A DNA stretch of 64,000 nucleotides from Cytophagales bacterium. GTDB lineage: Bacteria > Bacteroidota > Bacteroidia > Cytophagales > 172606-1. The stretch covers positions 1-64,000 of the forward strand of contig JAUJNL010000012.1 in the NCBI GenBank assembly GCA_030448185.1, written 5' to 3'. The notes beneath the pieces are model-generated. The model saw only the letters and a list, made by a program, of their open reading frames with translations, did not search any database and was not told where the DNA came from. A program made the position numbers and the translations under genes. Shown here in pieces: positions 1-9,419 of the stretch. Every line of letters starts with the position of its first letter. Positions within the stretch are counted from its first letter, which is position 1.

Positions 1-28
1 CCTAGGTTTTCTTTTTTCGGATGCCTCC

Positions 29-430
29 GTGCCCACCTGGTGGACACAATTACCCGCTAAAACTCCTTTACTCACCGGTTGGCTGGCCGGTCCCCGGGCC
101 GAAACTCTTTCCGGAAACGCTTCGCTGTTAGACCAGGCTTTACATTCACTGGCTTATCTGTTCAATGTAAGCTACTCCTACCTACAGGAGCAGTTGGGTG
201 CCTCCCAGGTAGTCAACTGGGCAGCGAATCCTTTTTCCCGCGGGGCTTATACCTATGTTGCCGTAAATGATTCCTCGGCCAGGCAGCAGTTGGGTGAGCC
301 CCTGCAAAACACCTTATTCTTTGCCGGAGAAGCACTGTACAATGGACCCGCTATAGGCACGGTTGAGGCAGCACTGGTAAGCGGCACAAACGCCGCAAAA
401 ATATTGCTGGAGGATGCACAAACTGAATAG
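29..430 (+). CDS. C-terminal part of a flavin-containing amine oxidase/FAD oxidoreductase, likely truncated by the window edge
   Basis: C-terminal motif LGEPLQNTLFFAGEALYNGPAIGTVEAALVSGTNAAKILL resembles the FAD-binding tail of amine oxidases. Confidence 0.7.
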   Translation: MPTWWTQLPAKTPLLTGWLAGPRAETLSGNASLLDQALHSLAYLFNVSYSYLQEQLGASQVVNWAANPFSRGAYTYVAVNDSSARQQLGEPLQNTLFFAGEALYNGPAIGTVEAALVSGTNAAKILLEDAQTE

Positions 431-583
431 CTAATAAGCCTGACTCCTAATTTATTAGGCTACTTTATTCTTTAGGCTATTTCTAAATAATACAGTAAAG
501 AGGTAGTTTTTGAACCTGCAGCACCAGATTACTGTTCTCTAAATGCCCATTAAATAATTTAGAACGGCTTATTAAACACATTA

Positions 584-1777
584 TTGCTATTGACAACTAC
601 CGATAAAAAACAGGAAACAGCCGTGCTGGTAGCCGTAGCGACTACGGGCCAGTCAGCGGAGAAAACGCAGGAGCACCTTCAGGAATTAGCTTTCTTAACC
701 GAAACGGCTGGAGTCAGGGCCAGTAAAGCTTTTATGCAGAAGCTGAAACAGCCTGATGCCCGCACTTATGTAGGGAAAGGCAAACTTGCCGAAATAGCTG
801 CCTACGTAAAAGAGAACGGGATCGACTCAGTTATTTTTGATGATGACCTGTCTCCGGCTCAAGTGCGTAACCTGGAGCAGGTATTGGAATGCAAAATTCT
901 GGACCGCAGCCTGCTTATCCTGAGCATTTTTTCCCAAAGAGCTCAAACTGCCCAGGCCAGAACGCAGGTGGAATTAGCGCACTACCAGTATATGTTGCCG
1001 CGCTTAACCAGAATGTGGTCCCACTTATCCCGGCAAAACGGGGGAGTAGGTACGCGTGGCGGTCCTGGTGAAAAAGAATTGGAGACTGACCGCCGGATTG
1101 TGCGGGACCGGATTACCTTACTGCGGGACAAGTTAAAGAAGATTGAGAAACAGAGTACGACCCGGCGCAAAGGCCGGGAGCAAGCCGTGCGGGTAGCCCT
1201 GGTAGGGTATACCAACGTAGGAAAATCTACGCTAATGCGTTCCATGGCGAAAGCCGACGTTCTGGCCGAAAATAAATTGTTCGCTACCCTGGACGCCACC
1301 GTCCGGAAAGTAGTGCACGACCAGATTCCGTTTTTGCTGACCGACACGGTAGGGTTCATTCGCAAATTGCCCACTACCCTGGTAGAATCTTTTAAGTCTA
1401 CCCTGGATGAGATTCGGGAAGCTGACATTCTGCTGCACGTAGTAGATGTTTCGCATCCCGGTTGTGAAGAGCAGATTGAGATTGTAAACCGTACCTTAAG
1501 CGAAATCGGGGCCGCTGATAAGCCTACGATTTTGGTTTTCAATAAAGTGGATTTATACCAGCCCGAGCAGGCTACCGGAAAAGACGGCGACGAGGCTACT
1601 TTTGAAGATACTCTGACGCGGTTAAAGTCAACCTACTGGAACCGGCAGGATCTAGCAGCTGTATTTGTATCGGCCCAGCAGTGCCAGCATTTAGATGAAC
1701 TCTGGCAGGTTGTGATGCAGGAAGTAGGCAAAGTCTACTACACCATTTTCCCCAACTATTTGTCGCAGGCTGGTTAA
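584..1777 (+). CDS. hflX: GTPase HflX
   Basis: G1 GYTNVGKST, G3 DTVGF, G4 NKVD; N-terminal HflX domain with GPGEKELETDRR motif. Confidence 0.95.
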   Translation: MLLTTTDKKQETAVLVAVATTGQSAEKTQEHLQELAFLTETAGVRASKAFMQKLKQPDARTYVGKGKLAEIAAYVKENGIDSVIFDDDLSPAQVRNLEQVLECKILDRSLLILSIFSQRAQTAQARTQVELAHYQYMLPRLTRMWSHLSRQNGGVGTRGGPGEKELETDRRIVRDRITLLRDKLKKIEKQSTTRRKGREQAVRVALVGYTNVGKSTLMRSMAKADVLAENKLFATLDATVRKVVHDQIPFLLTDTVGFIRKLPTTLVESFKSTLDEIREADILLHVVDVSHPGCEEQIEIVNRTLSEIGAADKPTILVFNKVDLYQPEQATGKDGDEATFEDTLTRLKSTYWNRQDLAAVFVSAQQCQHLDELWQVVMQEVGKVYYTIFPNYLSQAG

Positions 1778-1902
1778 ATAAATACACCATAGGGAAGGCA
1801 GAGTCTTCCCTTCAAGTATAATTAGAAAGTGGACCTGATTGGTCCTCTTCTTTTTTATGGGGTTGCATATTACCCGAGCACACCCGGTAAGCTCTCCTCC
1901 GT

Positions 1903-1944
1903 TTCAGTACTTGCGTTCATAAGCACTGAAATGGAGGAGAAACC
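1903..1944. terminator. Hairpin between the ends of hflX (+) and the T9SS gene (-)
   Basis: tctcctccgtttcagt ... actgaaatggaggaga, 16-bp stem with one mismatch. Confidence 0.5.
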
Positions 1945-1969
1945 TACATTTTACTTTGAATTTAGACGT

Positions 1970-3550
1970 TCACTGCGCTTTAACGAGCCGGTAGCGTTTG
2001 GCTTGGTTACCCGTGCCTACTTCCAGAATATACACGCCGGGAGTATACTCGTTGCCCAGGGTAATTGTTTGCTCAGCCCGTACCTCAGTAAGCACCTTCA
2101 CGACTCTGCCCCGCATATCGTACATGCGCACGGGTACTTTGCCTTGCTCTTGCCCCGTTACCTTCAGCGTGAAAGCCTGTGTAAATGGATTAGGAGCATA
2201 ACTCACGGCCCTACTAGCAGCTTCGAGCCCTCGGTCTACCGCCCGCCGGGCATTGGCTGCGGAGTTAGTTACCGTAAAGTTTACCGTCAGGCTGGCCCCG
2301 GCTGTTCCCGTGGCGTTAGCCCCGGCATAAGGGGTAGCCGTCAACGTGTGTGTACCCTCGGCCAGTGCGCCGTCGTAGTAGTCTCCATCGATATCTCCAA
2401 ACAAGGCGTAGGGGAATACGTTTTCAGTATTTTTCTGGCCGTTCAGGTCAAATACTACGCTGCCAACGATACCAGGACTAGCCGTAGCCCGAACACTTAG
2501 GTTACTGGTAGGCAACGCAGCCAGATCCAGCACGTCTCCATCAGCTAGTGGTTGGATGTCGGACTCCGTATCGGCATTCACCAGGGTAAAGCCCGTTACG
2601 GCAGAGGGCGCACTATTCACCACGGTGAAATTTACCGTAAGGCTCGTACCAGCCATGCCAGTGCCACCAGCTCCCGCGTAAGGAGTAGCCGTCAACTTGT
2701 AATTGCCAGGGGCGAAAGTTTCGCCGAAGTAATCATTACCAATGTTGCCAAACAAGGTGTAGGAGACGTATTCTCCGTATGATTCCTGCTTTGGGTGCCG
2801 CTCAAATCAAACAGGACGCTGCCCAGTGGTTCGGGTGCAGTATACGCTCTGATAGTTAGGTTTTGGGAGGAAAGTGTAGCCAAGTCAATCGTATCATCCT
2901 CAATAATGTCTTTAATAATTTCATCGGTATCGGCATCAATCAGGGCAAAGCTTGCTACTTTCTGGTTCGGAGGGTTACCGTCATCCGTGACTTCAAAAGA
3001 TTGAGTGACACCAGGAGCAGCATTATAATTAGTATTGCCCACCTGCGAAGCCCCTACAATGACAGTTCCTATACCGGTAAGGGTTACTACATTGCCAACA
3101 ATAGTAGCCGGCCCGGAAATTACCGTGAAAGTAACGGGTAGTCCTGAGTTTGACGTAGCAGTGAGATTAAAAGGAGATTCCTGGAGTATTTTATCGGGTA
3201 TGGGCTCGAACGTGATAGTCTGTTCGCTTTAATTACCTGAAAGTCAGATATAATCTGATCGAATTGGCCATCTGCATTGATTACTCTTACATTGTATATA
3301 CCTACCGGCAGGTTGTTTGGGCTATTACCCGTAATGGTAGTTGAATTTACAATATTTAAATTATCAATGTTGACTCCTCCTATTTCGACTTTGGTTGCAT
3401 TATTGAAGTTCGATCCACTGATGGTGAAGACTACGGAACTACCAAAGATGCTGATTTGGGGTTGTATGGAAACAATATTCGGCGGAAGCACATTAGTTAT
3501 AGTCAAGCCTTTAACTACCGTGGCAGATTGACCGTCAGGATTGGTTGGAA
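1970..3550 (-). pseudogene. T9SS-exported multidomain protein: IPT/TIG domain, Ig-like domain, two ~110-aa tandem domains, T9SS type A sorting domain; 5' truncated and frameshifted
   Basis: Minus-strand ORFs 3120..3605, 2692..3042 and 1970..2755 read as one protein across frameshifts near 3228 and 2775; C-terminus YAPNPFTQAFTLKV...GVYILEVGTGNQAKRYRLVKAQ is a sorting domain. Confidence 0.75.
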
Positions 3551-3887
3551 GGCCATTCAGTTGGCTCCGCGGGAAAAGGCCATCTACCGGGAGCAGGGGC
3601 ATCAACTCGTGAAACAGGAAACCCCCTCAGTAATTACCTATGCAGCAGGCACCGAATATGCCATGAACTTTACGGATACACCTATACCAAAAATTATCAA
3701 ACGGATTGAACGGAAGTTTAATGTATCATTTGTGGGGTCCACGGAGACATTTGCTAATTGCCGGCTCACGGCCGATCTGACCGATCAGTCACTGGAACGG
3801 ACACTTCAAATGGTTACCCTTTCAGTAGACGCTTCTTACCGGATCGTGCAGGATAAGGTGTATTTGGAAGGAACCAGCTGCCCCTGA
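3540..3887 (+). pseudogene. C-terminal fragment of a FecR-family anti-sigma factor (DUF4974)
   Basis: LAPREKAIYRE...TPIPKIIKRIERKFNVSFVGSTETFANCRLTADLTDQSLERTLQMVTLSVDASYRIVQDKVYL; the FecR body and an upstream sigma factor are absent. Confidence 0.75.
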
Positions 3888-4057
3888 AGGATGATTATTC
3901 CTCGATTGTCAGTAACGCATCCATTGTCAGAAAGGCCCATGAACCCCTAATCTTTCACCATAAAAAAACAGTCAACGAATAAGCCCTGAACACTGCCCCT
4001 TGTCGGACAGATGATCTCTTTTTGCCTCATCCCAACCAAATAAAACCATGTAAAACT

Positions 4058-7000
4058 ATGAAAAGGACTACCAAACACTTTCGTTGGCGCTTCTTCGCCA
4101 AACGAGTCGCCTTGTTGCCCATGGCACTGGCAACCCTGCTGATTCAACTGACAGTAGCCCGGCCACAGCTGAAGCAGGATTTACTGAACCAGCGGATTTC
4201 CATTGAGGTAAAAAACCGTTCCCTAACCGAGATTCTGACCGAAATAGAAAAGAAGGCGCCGGTTAAGTTCGTGTACAGCAATAACTTCTTCCAACCCTTC
4301 ACCAATTTGTCACTGTCGGCCCGGCAGGACAAACTGCAGACGGTACTCGATAAGTTGTTCCGGCCACTAAACATTGGCTATCAGCTGATGGACAAAGGCT
4401 ACATTATCCTGAAGAAACCGGTTTCACCGGCCCATTCAGTGGTAACCATGCAGAGTCTGCTGGGAAAAACGTCGCTGCAGGAAATCGGAGCCGCCACGCA
4501 ACTAGCGGCGGAGGAACGGGAGATTACCGGCACCGTTACTACGGCTGATACCAAAGAACCCCTGCCCGGCGTAAATGTCATGCTGAAGGGAACCGCTACC
4601 GGGGTCACTACCGACGGCAAAGGCAATTACCGGATTACCGTTCCTGAAGGCAGCACCTTAGTATTTAGCTTCGTGGGCTATACCACGGAAGAAATTCCGG
4701 TAGGTAGCCAGACCATGCTCGATGTTACCCTGGTTCCTGATGTTAACAATCTGAACGAAGTAGTCGTAGTTGGCTACGGCACGCAGAAGAAGGAAAACCT
4801 GACCGGAGCCGTAGACCAGGTAACCTCAGAGGTGATCGAAAACCGGCCCATCGCTAACCTGGGCCGTGGTTTGCAGGGCGTCATTCCCAACCTGAACATT
4901 ACTTTTTCGGACGGCCAGCCGGGAAAAGGACCTAGGTTCAATATTCGGGGCACTACCTCCATCAATGGCGGTGAACCGCTGATCCTGGTTGATGGGATCC
5001 CGACGGAACCCGATCTGGTAAATCCCAATGACATTGATAGAATCTCGGTACTGAAAGATGCAGCCTCCGCAGCCATTTACGGGGCCCGGGGTGCATTTGG
5101 CGTCATTTTGATCGAAACCAAATCAGGCAGTAAGAATAAAATGCGGGTCAGTTATACTAACAATTTCGCCCTGAATACGCCCACAATTCTGCCTAAGGCC
5201 GTGAAAGACCCATACGCCAGTATGAACTTTACCAACGAAGCCAACAAAGCCTATACGGGTAAAGATTATTTTACGCCCGAAGATATGGAGTATGCCCGGC
5301 AGCGGTCTGCTGACCCATCCTTACCCGCGGTTGTGATCGAACCGGGCAGCAGCGGAGAAAGATACAAGTACTTTGGCAGTACGGATTGGTTTAAGGAAAT
5401 GTACCGGCCGGCGCAGCCCCAGATGCAGCATAATCTGAGTGTATCGGGTGGCAGTGAAAAGATTACCTACTTTTTATCCGGTGGCTACCTCAACCAGAAT
5501 GGCATTTACCGGTACGATGCCGATCAGTTCAAGCGGTACAACTTCCGGACCAAACTGGGCATTGAGCTGACCAAGTGGCTGACGCTGACCAATAACCTGA
5601 ACTACAGCAATGGCATCTATGAATACCCCACCTTTTACGGCAACAACGTAGATATTCAGCGGTACGTAGTGTTGCTGGGCGCGGCGCAATACGTGCCCAA
5701 AAATCCGGATGGCACCTGGACGTACAATGGCTTCCCGGTAGCTTTTCTGCAGGATGGCGGGCGGGGTACCCGCAACGAAAAACTCTTGCAAAACACCCTG
5801 GGCTTCCGGATGTCGTTTCTGCAGAATAACTGGGAGATTATCGGAAACTACACCTACCAGAACGACGGATATGATCTGAAGGAACAGTATAAAACGCTGA
5901 AATACAGTACGCAGCCGGGCCAATTCTCGCAAACGGGAGTCAATCGGGCAACCAACGGGTCCACGGACAATTACTACCACGTCTTCAACCTGTATTCCAG
6001 TTACCAGCGGCAGTTAGGGCTCCATTACCTGAAAGGAATGGTCGGTTTTAACCAGGAACTGAGAACGTTCAGTGGATTTCAGGCCAACCGTACGGGCCTG
6101 ATCAGTGACCTGTCCAGCCTCAACTTGGCGGCGGGAGATCAGACGGTGGACGGCAGTGCCAGCGAATGGGCCATCCGGGGGCTTTTTTACCGCCTCAACT
6201 ATCAGTTTAATGACAAGTATCTACTGGAACTGAATGGCCGCTACGACGGTACTTCCCGCTTTCCCCGGAAGGACCGCTTCGGCTTCTTCCCCTCGATATC
6301 GGCGGGCTGGCGGATCTCCGAAGAAGGTTTTTTTGCGGGAGCAAAAAGAATGGTGGATCAACTGAAACTAAGGGCTTCGTACGGTACGTTGGGCAATCAG
6401 CTCATCCGGGATGAGAACGGCCGGGAAATTCCTTATCCCTACATACCGGGCATGAGTACTGCCCTTTCCGGAGCTATTCTAGGCGGCGTGAGGCCACTAG
6501 TCGTAAACAGTCCTGGCCTGGTATCCCCAACCCTGACCTGGGAAAAAGCCACTACCCTGGACTTTGGACTCGATGCCACTGTGCTCAATAACCGGCTGGA
6601 CTTTACCTTCGACTGGTATATCCGCCATACCCGGGACATGCTGACCAAAGGCCGAACGTTGCCTGCCGTACTGGGCACCACCGAACCCCGCGAAAACGCC
6701 GCCGATCTCCGCACGGAAGGCTGGGAACTTTCCGTGAAATGGCGGGATGATTTCAACCTGTTCGGGAAACCTTTTGACTACGACCTGGGGGTAGTATTAT
6801 CCGATTACCAGGCGAGAATTACCCGCTTTGATAACCCCAACGGGTACCTGGGTGATTACTACGTGGGCCAAAAGTGGGGTGAAATCTGGGGGTTGGAAAC
6901 GGAAGGTTTCTTCCAGTCGGATGATGAGATCAAGAACCACGCCAACCAGACTGCGGTCATGCGTTTTCCGGCCACCATTGGGGCAGGTGACCTCAAATTC

Positions 7001-7603
7001 AAAGACCGAAACGGCGACGGAAAAGTTGACTTCGGCAGCAATACCTTAAGTGATCCCGGCGACCGGTTGGTAATCGGAAATTCCACTCCCCGGTATAGTT
7101 ACGGGGCAAATGGCCGCTTTTCGTGGAATAATTTTACCTTTTCCTTTTTTCTGCAGGGCATCGGCCGGAAAGACTATTATCCGGGCGGCGAAGTGGCTTA
7201 CTTCTGGAGTGCCTACAACCGCGTGAACAATACCCCGCTGGAACATATCGTTGGCAACTACTGGACGCCCGAAAACCCGGATGCGTATTATCCGCGGCTC
7301 AAAGCCTACATTGCCTTTGACAAGAACAAGGAACTGGGAACCGCCCAGACCCGCTACCTGCAGCGTGCAGCATACCTCCGTCTGAAAAACCTCACGCTTG
7401 GTTATACCATCCCCACGGGTTTGACCCGGAAGATGGGCGTGGAACGCTTGCAATTCTACGTGAGCGGCGAAAACCTGTGGGAACGTACCAGATTGGTAAT
7501 GCCGGTTGATCCGGAAGCCCTCAACGCTTCACACAAGTGGGGAGACGGGCAGACCTATCCCTTCCAGCGCACGTACTCTGCGGGCTTAAACGTGACTTTC
7601 TGA
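4058..7603 (+). CDS. SusC/RagA-family TonB-dependent outer-membrane transporter with N-terminal STN domain
   Basis: STN domain (ISIEVKNRSLTEILTEIEKKAPVKFVYSNNFF), carboxypeptidase-like domain (TVTTADTKEPLPGVNVMLKGTATGVTTDGKGNY), plug VVVGYGTQKKENLTGAV, C-terminal aromatic residue. Confidence 0.97.
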   Translation: MKRTTKHFRWRFFAKRVALLPMALATLLIQLTVARPQLKQDLLNQRISIEVKNRSLTEILTEIEKKAPVKFVYSNNFFQPFTNLSLSARQDKLQTVLDKLFRPLNIGYQLMDKGYIILKKPVSPAHSVVTMQSLLGKTSLQEIGAATQLAAEEREITGTVTTADTKEPLPGVNVMLKGTATGVTTDGKGNYRITVPEGSTLVFSFVGYTTEEIPVGSQTMLDVTLVPDVNNLNEVVVVGYGTQKKENLTGAVDQVTSEVIENRPIANLGRGLQGVIPNLNITFSDGQPGKGPRFNIRGTTSINGGEPLILVDGIPTEPDLVNPNDIDRISVLKDAASAAIYGARGAFGVILIETKSGSKNKMRVSYTNNFALNTPTILPKAVKDPYASMNFTNEANKAYTGKDYFTPEDMEYARQRSADPSLPAVVIEPGSSGERYKYFGSTDWFKEMYRPAQPQMQHNLSVSGGSEKITYFLSGGYLNQNGIYRYDADQFKRYNFRTKLGIELTKWLTLTNNLNYSNGIYEYPTFYGNNVDIQRYVVLLGAAQYVPKNPDGTWTYNGFPVAFLQDGGRGTRNEKLLQNTLGFRMSFLQNNWEIIGNYTYQNDGYDLKEQYKTLKYSTQPGQFSQTGVNRATNGSTDNYYHVFNLYSSYQRQLGLHYLKGMVGFNQELRTFSGFQANRTGLISDLSSLNLAAGDQTVDGSASEWAIRGLFYRLNYQFNDKYLLELNGRYDGTSRFPRKDRFGFFPSISAGWRISEEGFFAGAKRMVDQLKLRASYGTLGNQLIRDENGREIPYPYIPGMSTALSGAILGGVRPLVVNSPGLVSPTLTWEKATTLDFGLDATVLNNRLDFTFDWYIRHTRDMLTKGRTLPAVLGTTEPRENAADLRTEGWELSVKWRDDFNLFGKPFDYDLGVVLSDYQARITRFDNPNGYLGDYYVGQKWGEIWGLETEGFFQSDDEIKNHANQTAVMRFPATIGAGDLKFKDRNGDGKVDFGSNTLSDPGDRLVIGNSTPRYSYGANGRFSWNNFTFSFFLQGIGRKDYYPGGEVAYFWSAYNRVNNTPLEHIVGNYWTPENPDAYYPRLKAYIAFDKNKELGTAQTRYLQRAAYLRLKNLTLGYTIPTGLTRKMGVERLQFYVSGENLWERTRLVMPVDPEALNASHKWGDGQTYPFQRTYSAGLNVTF

Positions 7604-7629
7604 TTCTATCCTTTTAGCTGATTGATCCC

Positions 7630-9366
7630 ATGAAAAAGATACTATTTTCTCTATTGGCGCTGCTGACATTGGCGGCCTGCAACGATGATTTTATGGAGAG
7701 ATACCCTTTAGATCAGGTATCGCCGCAGACTTATTTCCGCACGGAACCTGAGTTGAACACCTATATTAATGGACTCTACTCCTACTTGCCTTTGCCCAAT
7801 GAGGTGTTTTCGGCTGATTTTCAGAGTGATAATGTAGAAACCAAAGCGTATAACCGGGTGGTGGCCGGCCAGCACCTGGTGGAAACGGATGCATCCGCAG
7901 CCCAGTGGAACTGGGATTACCTGCGGAAGGTAAACTTCTTCCTGGAAAACTACGGCCGCGCTGATGTACCTCCCGAAACCAGGCAACACTACGCCGGTAT
8001 TGCCCGGTTTTTTCGGGCCTGGTTCTATTTTGATAAAGTAAAACGTTTCGGGGCGGTGCCCTGGTACTCCAAGTCACTCTCCTCCGCCGATGCTGACCTG
8101 TACAAAGCCCGGGACTCCCGGGAACTGGTTATGGATTCGGTGCTGGATGACCTGAACTTTGCCGCCGCCAACATCCGCGCCAATGCGCCTTACAGTACGG
8201 TAAACAAATGGGTAGCCCTGGCCCTAAAAGCCCGGGTAGCCTTGCACGAGGGAACTTACCGCAAGTACCACAACCTGGGCAATGAACGGAAATTTCTGGA
8301 AGCGGCCCGCGATGCGGCACAGGCTATTATAACGGGGGGAGTATATAAACTGTATTCCACCGGCAACCCGGCTAAAGATTACCAGGATTTGTTTACGGCG
8401 GAAGACGCTAAAGTCATTGAAGTGCTGCTGCCGCGGGTATATAATTTCGACTTAAAGGTAACCCATGCGGCTAATGGTACTTTTATTACGCCTACCCTGG
8501 GCGGGCCCGGTTTAACCAAGTCTTTGATCGACTCTTACCTCACCAAAGAAGGTACTCCCTTCACAGCAATCCCGGGTTACGACACGGCTAGTTTTTATTC
8601 CGAAACCCAGAACCGTGACCCCCGGCTGGCTCAAACCATTCGCACGCCAGGTTATACCCGTCTGGGGGCTACCCAGAAGCTGGTGCCCGATTTTGACAAT
8701 GCCCGTACCGGCTACCAAGCCATTAAGTTTGTAACCGGCACGACTTCAGACGGATTTAATACCAATACCAATGACCTGCCCATCTTCCGCTACGCCGAAG
8801 TGCTGCTGATTCTGGCGGAGGCAAAAGCCGAACTGGGTGGACTTACCCAAGCGGACCTGGAGGCCACTGTCAATAAACTCCGCCAGCGGGCCGGCATGCC
8901 CAACCTCAACCTCGCCGGACTGGCCATTGACCCGGTACTTGAATCCCAATACCCAAATGTAAACGGATCGCAGAAAGCGGCTATCTTAGAGATTCGCCGG
9001 GAAAGAAGGGTAGAACTGGCCCTGGAGGGATTCCGCTACCAGGACCTGATGCGCTGGAAAGCCGGTCGCCTGCTGGCCCAACCATTTAACGGAATGTACT
9101 TTCCCGGCAAGGGGACCTTTGATCTAGACAGAGATGGCAAGGTGGATATTGCCTTGGTGGACAATGTGCCTACCAGCCGTCAGCCGGGAGTGCAGTACCT
9201 GAAACTGGGCGAGGTATTTGTGCTTTCAGAAGGCAGCAAAGGTCGTATTATTGCGCAGCCGAACCTGAACAAGGTGTTTGACGAAAACAAGCACTATCTT
9301 TTTCCCCTGCCGCGAACCGAACTCGTATTGAACCCGAATCTGGTGCAGAATCCGGGCTGGGAATAG
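7630..9366 (+). CDS. SusD/RagB-family nutrient-binding lipoprotein
   Basis: Lipoprotein signal LLALLTLAACNDDF; SusD features such as IRRERRVELALEGFRYQDLMRWKAG. Confidence 0.96.
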   Translation: MKKILFSLLALLTLAACNDDFMERYPLDQVSPQTYFRTEPELNTYINGLYSYLPLPNEVFSADFQSDNVETKAYNRVVAGQHLVETDASAAQWNWDYLRKVNFFLENYGRADVPPETRQHYAGIARFFRAWFYFDKVKRFGAVPWYSKSLSSADADLYKARDSRELVMDSVLDDLNFAAANIRANAPYSTVNKWVALALKARVALHEGTYRKYHNLGNERKFLEAARDAAQAIITGGVYKLYSTGNPAKDYQDLFTAEDAKVIEVLLPRVYNFDLKVTHAANGTFITPTLGGPGLTKSLIDSYLTKEGTPFTAIPGYDTASFYSETQNRDPRLAQTIRTPGYTRLGATQKLVPDFDNARTGYQAIKFVTGTTSDGFNTNTNDLPIFRYAEVLLILAEAKAELGGLTQADLEATVNKLRQRAGMPNLNLAGLAIDPVLESQYPNVNGSQKAAILEIRRERRVELALEGFRYQDLMRWKAGRLLAQPFNGMYFPGKGTFDLDRDGKVDIALVDNVPTSRQPGVQYLKLGEVFVLSEGSKGRIIAQPNLNKVFDENKHYLFPLPRTELVLNPNLVQNPGWE

Positions 9367-9419
9367 AGATGGAACGGATAGCACAACCGGTAGAAAGGGA
9401 GTATTTCATTAAAATTAAA

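Noticed and set aside
982-1542. 186-aa minus-strand ORF
   Set aside because: Antisense shadow of hflX with a composition typical of a reversed coding frame.
5474-5980. 168-aa minus-strand ORF
   Set aside because: Antisense to susC.
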